The notes below the pieces were generated by a model. That model saw only the letters and a program-made list of their open reading frames with translations, did not search any database and was not told the DNA's origin. A stretch of DNA of 64,000 nucleotides from assembly GCF_002561455.1 (NCBI RefSeq), contig NZ_NTUP01000007.1, forward strand, positions 62,001-126,000, written 5' to 3'. This document shows positions 27,127 to 35,780 of the stretch, piece by piece. A program made the translations under genes and the position numbers. Within the stretch, counting starts at the first letter, position 1. Every line of letters begins with the position of its first letter. Source of the stretch: Bacillus sp. AFS015802. Lineage in GTDB: Bacteria; Bacillota; Bacilli; Bacillales; Bacillaceae_B.

Positions 27127-28518
27127 ATGTTTGAGCTTTTATTCAGTATCGATCGAGAAAGCCATATCCCTATGTATCATCAAATCTATCAGTATCTGCG
27201 TACTCAGATTCTATCTGGAAAAATAGATAAAAACACGAAACTTCCCTCCGTCAGACGTTTGGCTGAACAACTCAATGTAAGTCGGAATACGACGCAAGTT
27301 GCGTACGAACAGCTGCAGTCAGAAGGGTATATCCGGAGTGAAAACAAGAAGGGCTATTTTGTGGAAGCAATGATTTTAGAAGACATGCTTGCCTTTGACA
27401 CAAAGAAACAATCTGCTCCTATTGAAGCCCTAACGAAACCTGAGCTCATTGATTTCAGGCTAGGGACAGTGGACGAAGAGAATTTCCCTCTGAAAAAGTG
27501 GAGAATGTTCACAAACAAAGTCATGAAAGATCCGGACATGTATACGTATGGGGAGAAACAGGGAGATAGAAGGTTGCGTGTAGCATTGGAAGATTATCTG
27601 TTTCAATCACGAGGAGTCAAAACGAGTGCGGAGCAGATCATGATCGGGGGCAGTACCCAACAGTTATTAGTACTCGTATCACTCCTCCTGAAAGATAGCG
27701 TCCAATCGATTGCCGTTGAGGATCCCGGATACGATGTGGCAAGAGAGCTGTTCAGTTTAATGTCCTTCTCCGTTCACCCAATCCCCGCGAAAGATGACGG
27801 CATCATGGTCGATCAATTAGTCTCAGCGGACACCCAATTGGTATATGTGACGCCTACCCATCACTTTCCTTATGGAGGGACCATCCCGGTCAGCCAACGC
27901 GTCGAATTGATCCAGTGGGCTAACGAAGTGGGGGGATATATCATCGAGGACGATTATGATAGTGAATTCCGATACATCCATCAACCCGTACCTTCCCTTC
28001 AGAGTATCGATTCGACTCAAAGGGTGATCTATATGGGAACCTTCTCCAAAGCACTGCTCCCGACCATCAGGGTCAGTTACATGGCCTTGCCGGAAGAACT
28101 GATGGTAAAGTATCGAAAGACCATGGCAGTATTCGAACAAACCGCTTCTGCCATACATCAAAGAACACTTGCCACTTTCATGAATGAAGGACATTGGTAC
28201 CCCCATTTAAGGAAGATGAAGGCCTTATATAAACGGAAGATGAATCTACTCCTCAATGAATTAACCAAACACTTTGGGGATTCCATTACTATAAAGGGTG
28301 GTAACTCAGGTATATTTATCATCATTGAAGTGAAAACAGATGTAAGTGAAGAGCAGCTTCTGGAGGATGCCTTTGAGGAGGGCGTCGTCGTGTATCCATG
28401 TTCCAGATACTATGTTAAAGAGCGACCAGTCTATCCACATGTGCAGATGGGGTTGGGGAATTTGACCGAGGAAGAGATTGTTGACGGGGTTTCTCGGTTG
28501 GCGAGTGCCTGGTTGTGA
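27127..28518 (+). CDS. MocR/GabR-type regulator
   Basis: A 463-residue fusion of an N-terminal GntR winged helix (about 1-80; LPSVRRLAEQLNVSRNTTQV) and a class I aminotransferase-like domain. The PLP lysine is in MGTFSKALLPTIR near residue 308; the DDYDSEF and GGTIPVS segments of the fold are present. MocR proteins sense amino-acid-derived ligands through PLP. CGGAGGACC precedes the ATG. Divergent from the EamA transporter/GNAT pair, which is its most likely target. Confidence 0.92.
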   Translation: MFELLFSIDRESHIPMYHQIYQYLRTQILSGKIDKNTKLPSVRRLAEQLNVSRNTTQVAYEQLQSEGYIRSENKKGYFVEAMILEDMLAFDTKKQSAPIEALTKPELIDFRLGTVDEENFPLKKWRMFTNKVMKDPDMYTYGEKQGDRRLRVALEDYLFQSRGVKTSAEQIMIGGSTQQLLVLVSLLLKDSVQSIAVEDPGYDVARELFSLMSFSVHPIPAKDDGIMVDQLVSADTQLVYVTPTHHFPYGGTIPVSQRVELIQWANEVGGYIIEDDYDSEFRYIHQPVPSLQSIDSTQRVIYMGTFSKALLPTIRVSYMALPEELMVKYRKTMAVFEQTASAIHQRTLATFMNEGHWYPHLRKMKALYKRKMNLLLNELTKHFGDSITIKGGNSGIFIIIEVKTDVSEEQLLEDAFEEGVVVYPCSRYYVKERPVYPHVQMGLGNLTEEEIVDGVSRLASAWL

Positions 28519-28545
28519 CGATTTTTACAATAAATCAATGTTTTC

Positions 28546-28575
28546 AGGCGTACTCCCTGGGATGTACGCCTGATT
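28546..28575. terminator. Hairpin downstream of the MocR gene
   Basis: Stem TCAGGCGTAC/GTACGCCTGA; no strong T-run. Confidence 0.55.
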
Positions 28576-28621
28576 CGAATAGAAACTTTTCTTTATTTGG
28601 TCCTGTTAATGAAGTGAAGGT

Positions 28622-29299
28622 TTAAATACTCTCCGCAAGTATATGTATTAAACCCTCAGCCGTATCTTTTTTGCTGGCGTACTTTTGTGGGGATTGACCC
28701 TTTGACACGATAAAATGCTCTGCTTCTTCCCCATAAAGGGAACTTGTTTTATTTGCAACCATATATTCAGCCCCTGAAGTCTCCATTCGGAGATTAGCCC
28801 TCTGAAATAAATAATCCTGGTCCTCACTGTGTTCTAACTTAAATCCGACAAGTAACACATCTGGATTCCATTTTTTAATTTGTGACAATACTTTCGGAGC
28901 TTTCTTAAAGTGTATAATTGGAGGCTCGTCACTGGACATCTTTCCTGACTCTGGCAGTGGATTCCCTTGTGAGTCCAATACTTTATCAACCACCCAATCG
29001 GATCCCGCAGCTGCCATGATGACAACGTCAACAGCTTCAGATTGCACAGTCGTTTTAATTTTCTCTCCTAAATCCTCAATACCCTCGAACGGTATTAGTC
29101 GCAAGTTAGGATGATTCTCAGGGAGCTTTGCAAAATAACCGTGCAAATAAATGACCTCTGCCTCCTGCTTCAAGGCTTCTTCAGCTAAATAACACCCTAT
29201 CGTACCTTTTGCTAAATTAGTGTGCCCTCTGACATTATCCCACTTTTCAAGGGTACCGCCGCTTGTAAATAAAATCTTCTTACCTTTCAATTGACTCAT
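28622..29299 (-). CDS. Phosphopantothenoylcysteine synthetase-like (CoaB domain) protein
   Basis: A 225-residue protein with the CoaB (DNA/pantothenate metabolism flavoprotein) fold. Seen: GKKILFTSGGTLEKWDNVRG at the start, the MAAAGSDWVVDK region, the substrate-binding KKAPKVL near residue 130-136, LLVGFKLEH and MVANKTSS near 185. In CoaBC the synthetase follows a decarboxylase domain; here it stands alone, so it is either a bacilli-type separate ligase or a related ligase. ATG at 29299 with a weak GGTGAC site; a GTG at 29365 lacks any ribosome-binding site. Confidence 0.78.
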   Translation of the reverse strand: MSQLKGKKILFTSGGTLEKWDNVRGHTNLAKGTIGCYLAEEALKQEAEVIYLHGYFAKLPENHPNLRLIPFEGIEDLGEKIKTTVQSEAVDVVIMAAAGSDWVVDKVLDSQGNPLPESGKMSSDEPPIIHFKKAPKVLSQIKKWNPDVLLVGFKLEHSEDQDYLFQRANLRMETSGAEYMVANKTSSLYGEEAEHFIVSKGQSPQKYASKKDTAEGLIHILAESI

Positions 29300-29496
29300 A
29301 TAGTCACCATCTGCTTTCCGTCCATCTTCAGCTCTTGAACTTGATGCTCGTTTTATTTCACTCACAGAGACTAGGATTGCTAAGATTCAAAAAAGCTCTT
29401 TTGGACATGTCCCCAAATGCACTTTTAGCCATCCCCTCTTACCAACTGGAAACACAATCTGCTCCAAAGATGGGATCTATAGGGTTTCTTTCAACC

Positions 29497-30021
29497 TTAT
29501 TCATTCAAATAATCTATTACCTTATCTATATATGTTTCCAACGGCTTACTAGTATCCACCACCAAACATGGATATTCAACAGGCTTTTTACTACTTTCAA
29601 TGGTGTTTCTGAACGCCTCTAATGAATGTACCGATTCTATTTGACTGATCTTACGCTCCCTGTTCTTCAAACGACGATTTATCTCGTTAAAATCGTCCAG
29701 GCAGCACTCCACATACTTGTATTTCACTTTAAATTTCTCAGCAAGACTTGCTCCCTTTTGTACCATTTCATCATATAAACAAGGACTGTCAAATATCACT
29801 TTTTGACCTTGGTATAAAAGAGATTCAATTATTGCCCAATCAATCATATAGGATATTTTCCCTGATGTGTGTCCATCCATTTTGGCTCCCTCATCGGTCT
29901 CTAATAATGCCGTCTTTCCAACATCATGGTCAATAATGATTGCACCTGTGCTTTTGGCAATTTCAAGAGCAAGAGTAGATTTTCCCGAACCTGGAAAACC
30001 TGACATTTGTATAAATAACAT
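29497..30021 (-). CDS. AAA_33-type small-molecule kinase
   Basis: A 174-residue P-loop kinase of the AAA_33/chloramphenicol-phosphotransferase-like class. The Walker A is GFPGSGKST near residue 8-16, IIIDHD follows, and IFDSPC carries the Walker B-like acidic position. Likely phosphorylates a nucleoside or other small alcohol. GAGGG precedes the ATG at 30021. The 131 bases beyond its stop show no gene. Confidence 0.82.
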   Translation of the reverse strand: MLFIQMSGFPGSGKSTLALEIAKSTGAIIIDHDVGKTALLETDEGAKMDGHTSGKISYMIDWAIIESLLYQGQKVIFDSPCLYDEMVQKGASLAEKFKVKYKYVECCLDDFNEINRRLKNRERKISQIESVHSLEAFRNTIESSKKPVEYPCLVVDTSKPLETYIDKVIDYLNE

Positions 30022-30154
30022 GAATATACCCTCGATTCTATTTGGTTCTTTAAAAGGATCAATACTATTTGTTTAGACAAGGGGCACACCTCACAGGATT
30101 AAAACACTCCTTCATCCATTCCAAAATAGCCGCCCCTCCCTGCTCTCTTCACCA

Positions 30155-30778
30155 TTATTTCCTCCTGCGAAGAAAAATCTTCTGAAGAAGAGAGGTTTTA
30201 TGTACGGGTGCTGGCTCTCTTTGAATCTGTATGACCTCCCAAAACCCATCTTTCTCTGAAGGATCTACTAATATATCCAGACCAAAATAAAGACAATATT
30301 CCTGCATATCCTGATAGTCAAAGGAGTTGGGATCTTCCTCTGCTAAAACCACGCTGTGATTCACTGGGTCTTTTTCAAATGATAGCGGCTCACCGTATTG
30401 TTCTATACCGTCATACCCTTCACCAACATCAAATTTCCGCAACAGCTGGCCCTCTTGAAATATGTTCAAATGGTAAGTATCAACGGTGCTCTGACCTAAG
30501 GTATGAATGACCAGGGTATTGAAACGAGAAGAAAGCGTGGAGGTTAACTCCATTAACTGTTCATATGAATCATGCAGGACCGTCACCCACTCCTCATACA
30601 GGTGGCACAAAGCAAATTGCGTCGGAATGTCATGATCAAAAAACGGTAAAGTAGAATCCTGATTGGAGAGGATCACTGGCTTACGGCCGTGTTGATCCTC
30701 TAGCCATCTAACCAAAACAGCTTTTACTTCCTCTACCCTGTCTGTCTTAATGTGAATGTGATACATGGCGACTGACAA
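30155..30778 (-). CDS. Protein of unknown function
   Basis: About 207 soluble residues with no recognised domain. Acidic, ends in the very basic tail KIFLRRRK. I start at the TTG at 30778, six bases after AGGAGG; an ATG at 30784 lies too close to that site and an ATG at 30766 too far. Expressed from a shared-family promoter (30812-30842). Confidence 0.55.
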   Translation of the reverse strand: MSVAMYHIHIKTDRVEEVKAVLVRWLEDQHGRKPVILSNQDSTLPFFDHDIPTQFALCHLYEEWVTVLHDSYEQLMELTSTLSSRFNTLVIHTLGQSTVDTYHLNIFQEGQLLRKFDVGEGYDGIEQYGEPLSFEKDPVNHSVVLAEEDPNSFDYQDMQEYCLYFGLDILVDPSEKDGFWEVIQIQREPAPVHKTSLLQKIFLRRRK

Positions 30779-30811
30779 ATGCATTCCTCCTTAACAACTA
30801 CCTCTTAATAC

Positions 30812-30842
30812 CAATTATTTCAAATACCAGAGTCTTACTCAA
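30812..30842 (-). promoter_or_regulatory. Extended -10 promoter, shared family copy 4
   Basis: TTGAGT (30837-30842), 17-base spacer, TGA-AATAAT (30814-30819), then TGGTAT. Confidence 0.7.
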
Positions 30843-30933
30843 GGAAAAGTTTACAAAAAAAACGTTTCAGCCGATTCCTGGAGCTTCTCTCATTTTCCAA
30901 CGATTTAGACTCCACCTAAAGGAGCTTGCTAAT

Positions 30934-30962
30934 TAAAAAAGACTCGTCAATCTCGAGTCTTC
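30934..30962 (-). terminator. Terminator of the HIT-PP2C operon
   Basis: Stem AAGACTCG/CGAGTCTT followed on the minus strand by TTTTTT. Confidence 0.9.
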
Positions 30963-31039
30963 CGTAAAGAATTTTAGCCATAATCATGAAGTTCGCCATC
31001 AGCAGCAAATGAACCCAGCCAATTACCAACACCAACACA

Positions 31040-31849
31040 TTAAAGATCACTTGGTTCAGTCACATCTGTTAATATATTCACGTCCCAAGCGATGATGGTT
31101 GTACTATCTCTAACATTATTTTCTTTGATGGTATTTAGTAATGCCATTATTCCCTCATTAAGTTTGTGGTCTTTTGTATCGTTATAAATGTCTCTAGGAT
31201 TAGAATAGGGTTCATTAGGACATTCAACTAATCCATCCGTTGTTAACAAGATACGATTCAAGCCTTTTCTTAGTTCTCTTATTCCTCTATTATAACAAGG
31301 AACTTTTTGATCGAACGTATTGACCTGGCCCACCCATTCATAAAATTGTCTTTGGTTCACTTGATATTGGCCGAGCTTGGCGAGGTCCGGATGGAACAAG
31401 TATGAAATACAATCTCCTATGGAGAACCACCAAAGATATTTTTCTTTCCTTAATGCGATTAAACAAGCTGTTTCGCCTTTAACTCTTCGACACTCATCAA
31501 TGAATTTTTCATCCTGTAAGATCTTAAGTATCGTTCCTTCAAGTGTTTTTAACGTTTGTTCAAAGTGCAGCAATAATATAGTTTGTATTTCTTCTCGGAA
31601 AATTAGAAATTGGTTGATGACTAATTCAGCACTTTCAGCTGAATTGTGAGCATCTAATAGAACTACAAACTCCCAATCTTGTTTATCATCAGTCCATATA
31701 AGGCAACCGTCTTCGTTCTTATACTGTCCTGCAACTGAATTCCCACCAAACCGCCCTAATGTGATGTGGTTGATAGTATGAACGATTATTTCGTCTACAA
31801 GACTGGTTTTACTCCCAACCCAACTGAATTCACTCATTTGAGCTGCCAT
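31040..31849 (-). CDS. PP2C-like serine/threonine phosphatase
   Basis: A 269-residue PPM/PP2C-fold protein, a Mn/Mg-dependent phosphatase. Acidic metal sites are in place: NEDG near 45-48, LLDAHNS near 64-70 (DAH where classical PP2C has DGH), FSIGDC with Asp146, LTTDGLVEC with Asp205, and VRDSTTIIAWD near 247-257. It begins four bases after the HIT stop (TGATTGATG), so translation is coupled. I use the ATG at 31849; ATG at 31837 is possible. Second gene of the T-box-controlled operon. In the same frame, 21 sense codons follow the stop before the next stop. Confidence 0.78.
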   Translation of the reverse strand: MAAQMSEFSWVGSKTSLVDEIIVHTINHITLGRFGGNSVAGQYKNEDGCLIWTDDKQDWEFVVLLDAHNSAESAELVINQFLIFREEIQTILLLHFEQTLKTLEGTILKILQDEKFIDECRRVKGETACLIALRKEKYLWWFSIGDCISYLFHPDLAKLGQYQVNQRQFYEWVGQVNTFDQKVPCYNRGIRELRKGLNRILLTTDGLVECPNEPYSNPRDIYNDTKDHKLNEGIMALLNTIKENNVRDSTTIIAWDVNILTDVTEPSDL

Positions 31850-31852
31850 CAA

Positions 31853-32299
31853 TCAGTTATTCTCCAAGTGCATTCTGATCCGATTGCATAGGTTCACAAC
31901 TTGCTCGTTGTCTCCCCTTGGGGCGTCCTCCCAATCATACACTTCCATTGGTCCCCAGTGTTCTATTGGAGTATTGGGATAACGGGCCACTATGTGCATA
32001 TGAAGATGAGGAACAGAGTTTCCTGAAACAAGTGAATAGATATGCTCGGCGTTTTCTGATTCCTTTAATGCCCTACTTACCCTTGCCATCATCACCCCAA
32101 ATGCTCCTGCTTCTTCTACCGTCATATCGGCTAGCGAGGGAGTATGTCTCTTTAAATCAATCATCATATGACCTAAATAGTTCGGCTTCCCCTTTCTGTC
32201 AATATGACCAACATATACATAATCGTCTTCATAAATCTTTACTCCTGAAGTGGAGATTGTGCCATCGTGCTTCTGACAGATAAAACAACTTTCACTCAT
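31853..32299 (-). CDS. HIT-family nucleotide hydrolase
   Basis: A 148-residue histidine-triad protein. The triad HLHMHIVAR places histidines near 98, 100 and 102; the N-terminal CFIC (Cys5, Cys8) resembles the zinc-binding pair of Hint/PKCI proteins. Members hydrolyse nucleotide phosphoramidates, dinucleoside polyphosphates and aminoacyl-adenylates. AGGGGGAC precedes the ATG at 32299. It is the first gene behind a T-box leader, an unusual target; it is followed directly by a PP2C-like phosphatase. Confidence 0.9.
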   Translation of the reverse strand: MSESCFICQKHDGTISTSGVKIYEDDYVYVGHIDRKGKPNYLGHMMIDLKRHTPSLADMTVEEAGAFGVMMARVSRALKESENAEHIYSLVSGNSVPHLHMHIVARYPNTPIEHWGPMEVYDWEDAPRGDNEQVVNLCNRIRMHLENN

Positions 32300-32317
32300 A
32301 CTAGGTCCCCCTTAAAT

Positions 32318-32575
32318 TAAAATAAAAAAATCCTGCCGTCTCATTAAAGAGACGATAGGATTAGTATCGTGGTACCACTCTTCTTGTTTCAATTCTTTTG
32401 GAAGCAAAACATCTCAGAACTCTTTTACGGAAGTCAACCGTATAGATTTACATCTCAATCTATCCACTCCCAGGCGAGTTGGGGACGCTATTGACTGTCT
32501 CGCACCTTCCGACAGCTCTCTACACAATAACTCATCCTTACTACTCCTAATCAAAGCGTTTGGTTTATTCATTTT
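32318..32575 (-). promoter_or_regulatory. T-box riboswitch leader controlling the HIT-PP2C operon
   Basis: Minus-strand leader between the promoter and the HIT gene. It holds the T-box sequence (GAGTGGTACCACG at 32368-32380) followed by a terminator hairpin (AATCCT-TCGTCTC and its complement, with T7, 32323-32362). The upstream part has the stem I pattern: AGTAGTAAGG, AGAGAGCTGTC..., then AACTCGCCTGGGAG. The tRNA-end bulge reads UGGU, so the cognate tRNA should end ACCA (discriminator A). The specifier triplet cannot be fixed safely by eye. Uncharged tRNA should prevent termination and allow HIT expression. Confidence 0.9.
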
Positions 32576-32580
32576 TTAAA

Positions 32581-32609
32581 ATTCTATATTTTTCCACTTC
32601 GGTTGTCAA
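32581..32609 (-). promoter_or_regulatory. SigA promoter of the T-box leader
   Basis: TTGACA (32604-32609), 17-base spacer, TAGAAT (32581-32586). Confidence 0.8.
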
Positions 32610-32666
32610 TAACTATTTTTCGAATAAATACCTGGAGACAGGTGTTGGGCCACCGTCCCCAATGAC

Positions 32667-33890
32667 CTAGAACGCCTTCGTACACATCGGTCTTCCCTCC
32701 GTTTGAAAGAGGTTATTGATGTGGGGAACATACTCTGGATTAGAGAGCTTTGCCTTTCCCCACTTATACAAAGTCCGAAAATTCACCGCCCCCATGATCA
32801 TAGAGGAGAATTCAGGGGTCTCCATTTTCACTACGGTATCGACTGGGTGTTCATGGAAGCTGGTGATGGTCCCATCTGAAAACGTCACTGTGAAATTTTT
32901 TGAATCATCACTCTGCAGTTCATCCTGTATTTCAAATTGGACCGTCAAGGAGACGTTGCCGAATGGGTGATTTTTCTCGGACAGCTCCACGAATAAGCCC
33001 TTACAATCTATCACTCTATACATCACACCAACCCCAAGATTCACCATGTGCTTATTATCAACAGAGGGCGCGGTATCAAGCATTGTATTCATTCCACTCT
33101 CAGGTGAACGCACAAAATGGAGGAAGTCATCATTGTTTGAGTTGATGATGATTCGTTGGAATTGATCTGATTGTTGATGTAAGAAAGTCGATATTTCTTC
33201 AATCACTTCGCTCGTTTCAAAGAATAGTTCATGGATATACAGATCTTTTCCCTTGGGTTCATACAGTACGTAGCCAAGTACCTGATCATTCCGTTTGAAT
33301 CCCACAACTCTTCCGAAATTGAAGGGTCTGTTTAACTCCCGCTCAGTTGGAAATCGCTTCGTCATCCCATGCGTGTTTTGATAGACCCGGTTGTAGCAAT
33401 CCAGTATCAAAAATCTGTCCTTCCTGCTTAGCTGTGTAAGGTGGTCTTTACGGGAATAATCTTGAAATGCTGTTGGATGTAAGTAATATTGATAAACGTG
33501 AGTCCCGATTCCGAATCCCATTTTTTTATAAAACGAAACGTTAAAAGGATATAACATAACGAGATGATGGCCTTGGGACTTATTAAGCTCGTAGAAGTAA
33601 TTTACTAATTGAAAAGCATTTCCCTCTTTTTTATGTAACACATCCACTGCAAGCATTCCTACCCCGCCAACCGAAATGGTGGTTTGGTTCAAGTTCATTT
33701 CGAACATGAATGTCCTCATACCCGCTACTAAATGGCTTCCTTTAAACATTCCATATAAGCTTTCACTTGGCGTTTCCTCAATATGGTCTTTCAACCACTG
33801 ATCGGCGTTCAAACCAGGGAATGCCCCATTGGCAAGTGTACAGAATGACTCGTATGTAGAATGAGTGATTGCCTTTATTTCGTTCAACAT
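32667..33890 (-). CDS. Eis-like acetyltransferase (GNAT with SCP2-type C-domain)
   Basis: A 407-residue protein with an N-terminal GNAT region (about 1-140; SVGGVGMLAVDVLHKKEGNA, MLYPFNVSFYKKMGFG), a second GNAT-like domain (about 150-290) and a C-terminal sterol-carrier-like domain (about 300-400; VTFSDGTITSF, MGAVNFRTLYKWGK). This matches the Eis family, hexameric aminoglycoside or lysine acetyltransferases. AAAGGAG precedes the ATG. It ends close to the T-box promoter, which reads away. Confidence 0.88.
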   Translation of the reverse strand: MLNEIKAITHSTYESFCTLANGAFPGLNADQWLKDHIEETPSESLYGMFKGSHLVAGMRTFMFEMNLNQTTISVGGVGMLAVDVLHKKEGNAFQLVNYFYELNKSQGHHLVMLYPFNVSFYKKMGFGIGTHVYQYYLHPTAFQDYSRKDHLTQLSRKDRFLILDCYNRVYQNTHGMTKRFPTERELNRPFNFGRVVGFKRNDQVLGYVLYEPKGKDLYIHELFFETSEVIEEISTFLHQQSDQFQRIIINSNNDDFLHFVRSPESGMNTMLDTAPSVDNKHMVNLGVGVMYRVIDCKGLFVELSEKNHPFGNVSLTVQFEIQDELQSDDSKNFTVTFSDGTITSFHEHPVDTVVKMETPEFSSMIMGAVNFRTLYKWGKAKLSNPEYVPHINNLFQTEGRPMCTKAF

Positions 33891-33944
33891 GAAAACTCCT
33901 TTCGATGTATCTATAACGTGAATGTCTGAAGAGAAAACGCCACC

Positions 33945-34409
33945 TTATTCAAACATCAGAATATCAGGGTCTTGATCAAGACAGTGAACAAGCATAGCGT
34001 GCAGCTGCCCCCTGTGGTGGTAGATGTGTGCTAATATCTCTAATAACCACTCATATCTAGTGTACGTCACGCCCCAATAGGAAGTGGTTTCAGACATAAG
34101 TTGATCTTCAGAAAGTTTACTATAGTTATTTTTAAGAGCATGGTAATTCGCGTTTAACCCTTCTTTAACCGAGTTCAATGTGGGATATGACACGCCTGAA
34201 TAAAAACGTTTCATGTCTTCCCCTGACGCTCCATTTGAAATACGCCAATCCGCTTCAAATAAGACGGCTATATGTTCTAATAATTCTCCGATTGAGTGCT
34301 TATTGGGAGTGGGCCGCTTGTTTAAGTCTTCCTCTGTTAACTGATCCATTATTTTCAGGAGTGTGTTTATGGCTACTTCTATTTGTTGGAATACACTTTC
34401 AATAATCAT
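33945..34409 (-). CDS. DinB-like protein
   Basis: A 154-residue four-helix DinB-fold protein. Histidines at metal-binding positions: HSIGELLEHIA near residue 40-49 and ILAHIYHHRGQLHAM near 126-140. ATG at 34409 with GAGGTGAG; an in-frame GTG three codons upstream coincides with that site. Substrate unknown. Confidence 0.88.
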   Translation of the reverse strand: MIIESVFQQIEVAINTLLKIMDQLTEEDLNKRPTPNKHSIGELLEHIAVLFEADWRISNGASGEDMKRFYSGVSYPTLNSVKEGLNANYHALKNNYSKLSEDQLMSETTSYWGVTYTRYEWLLEILAHIYHHRGQLHAMLVHCLDQDPDILMFE

Positions 34410-34447
34410 TATGCTCACCTCGTTTTCGGTTCTTTCACATCATTGTA

Positions 34448-34468
34448 CCAAGGGACCTGATCCCTTGG
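34448..34468. terminator. Palindrome CCAAGGGA/TCCCTTGG between two minus-strand genes
   Basis: Perfect eight-base stem with a CCTGA loop, 15 bases past the stop of the small membrane gene (34484). Its core GGGACCTGA belongs to the GGGTCAGGTCC hairpin family seen at 36904, 39232 and 55190. Confidence 0.55.
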
Positions 34469-34483
34469 CTTACACGACACTCT

Positions 34484-34762
34484 TCATTGGTACCTTATTT
34501 TTTTGTACACCCCAAACCCGAGGTAATAAATGAGACCGATCCCCATAATGATCACACCATAGACTATAAATCCCATTCCACCCCAACCTCTGATAAAGAC
34601 AATCCCAATTACAAAAGAGATATACCCTATAATTGATATGAGTAAAGGGGCAATGAACCCTTTTTTCCTTTTTGCTCTAAAGAAATGAATAAAAGTCAAA
34701 ATCAAAATGGCAGTCAACACGGATACAGCAATTACCGCATCTCCGTAATACTCCCACCACAT
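34484..34762 (-). CDS. Small three-helix membrane protein
   Basis: 92 residues with three membrane segments (about 9-27, 34-54, 58-80). I start at the ATG at 34762 because the gene's promoter (34851-34879) lies inside the longer open frame; AAAGGGGAG is nearby. No family recognised. Confidence 0.65.
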   Translation of the reverse strand: MWWEYYGDAVIAVSVLTAILILTFIHFFRAKRKKGFIAPLLISIIGYISFVIGIVFIRGWGGMGFIVYGVIIMGIGLIYYLGFGVYKKIRYQ

Positions 34763-34850
34763 AAACATCTCCCCTTTTGCTTTCACCTTATTGTTTATCA
34801 AGGAATCTTGTGCGTAAACTTCCAGTAACCTGCATCTTAACTCCATACCA

Positions 34851-34879
34851 ATTATTTCAAAATAAGGAAGCTTCCTCAA
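34851..34879 (-). promoter_or_regulatory. Extended -10 promoter, shared family copy 5
   Basis: TTGAGG (34874-34879), 17-base spacer, TGA-AATAAT (34851-34856), then TGGTAT. Confidence 0.7.
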
Positions 34880-34911
34880 GGAGTATTTTTATATAAAAAA
34901 AGAGCCTATCC

Positions 34912-34919
34912 TGTTTAAG
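34912..34919. repeat. Left target-site duplication TGTTTAAG
   Basis: Eight-base direct repeat adjoining the left inverted end; matches 36198-36205. Confidence 0.75.
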
Positions 34920-34962
34920 TAAAGGGTTCCGTTTTCGGGTACTTTTTGTATGAACGGCATTA

Positions 34963-34994
34963 AAACTGACCTATGGATTGGCATAGGTCAGTTT
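34963..34994. terminator. Left subterminal hairpin of the mobile element
   Basis: Thirteen-base perfect stem AAACTGACCTATG/CATAGGTCAGTTT with a six-base loop. Probably blocks transcription entering the element. Confidence 0.65.
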
Positions 34995-35252
34995 CTTATT
35001 ATATCGAGGTTTATAAAGTATTAACCATGTAAAATGACAGTCCAAAATACAAGGTTTTTATTCCGGACAACATCTATTGTCCTCATAAAAAAAGGTGCCA
35101 AAAAGAGTGTCAATTGCCTCGCCGTTTTGTCTCTCAAAACAAATCATAAACTGTTATATCGGCAACTTAACCTATGGTAAAATAAGGATAGACAAAGAAA
35201 GTTTATATTCCATTAAAGGGCAGGTTAATTGAACAAGTTTTTTACTGAAAAT

Positions 35253-35279
35253 TGAAACTTTTCCCACTGCTTCATCGTA
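35253..35279 (+). promoter_or_regulatory. ECF-type (SigW/SigM-like) promoter
   Basis: TGAAAC (35253-35258) followed by a T-rich start of a 17-base spacer and CGTA (35276-35279), 26 bases before the lipoprotein start. This matches extracytoplasmic-function sigma promoters of bacilli. Confidence 0.6.
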
Positions 35280-35304
35280 TATATAATTAGTTAGGAGGGA
35301 GTTT

Positions 35305-35766
35305 ATGAAAAGATTATTCGTGTTATTCGTCATATTGTTCCTAGGAGCTTGTGGGAACGGTGGGACTTCCAGCAGTCTCGAAGACTTTGATAACTCCAAT
35401 TTAAAAGAAGACCTTAAAGAGGAGGCATTTCAATCAGAACTGCCTACGAAAATGCCTTTCGAAGTGAAAGAAGCAACTTTTACACCGACTCCAGGAGAGC
35501 AAAGAGAGGTAATGCAGACTTTCCAATTCGACGGAGTGGATGGTCAATTGATGGATTTGAAAACCAATAGTGGCGAAGTTCACTTTTCAGGCACTGATAA
35601 TGAGGAGCAAGTGGAGATTGGTAATAATGAAGGTACTTTTGGAAAAACTGAAAATGGTTCATTGAGTCTTCATTGGGAAGATGGAGACCTGACGTATCAC
35701 TTAATGGCAAATGGTGATGAAATTACGAAGGAAGAGTTAATTGAAACAGCAACATCATTTGAATAA
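35305..35766 (+). CDS. Lipoprotein, DUF4367-like, mobile-element cargo
   Basis: A 153-residue exported lipoprotein. Signal peptide MKRLFVLFVILFLGACG with lipobox LGAC and cysteine at residue 16. After an acidic spacer the domain (FQFDGVDGQLMDLKTNSGE...WEDGDLTYHLMANGDEITKE) resembles DUF4367, a fold also found at the C-terminus of anti-sigma-like proteins. AGGAGGGAG precedes the ATG. It lies within the mobile element, behind an ECF-type promoter, and is followed 14 bases later by a 50-residue membrane protein gene. A cell-envelope role is plausible but unproven. Confidence 0.78.
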   Translation: MKRLFVLFVILFLGACGNGGTSSSLEDFDNSNLKEDLKEEAFQSELPTKMPFEVKEATFTPTPGEQREVMQTFQFDGVDGQLMDLKTNSGEVHFSGTDNEEQVEIGNNEGTFGKTENGSLSLHWEDGDLTYHLMANGDEITKEELIETATSFE

Positions 35767-35780
35767 TGGGAGGATGAACA

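Noticed and set aside
30973..31042. In-frame sense codons after the PP2C stop, and an overlapping hydrophobic frame
   Set aside because: Twenty-one codons after the stop could be chance; the hydrophobic alternative runs through the terminator stem. No support for readthrough.
32440..32530. Assigning the T-box specifier codon by eye
   Set aside because: The specifier loop near GCGTCCCC can be aligned in more than one way; serine is disfavoured by the UGGU bulge, but valine, proline and others remain.
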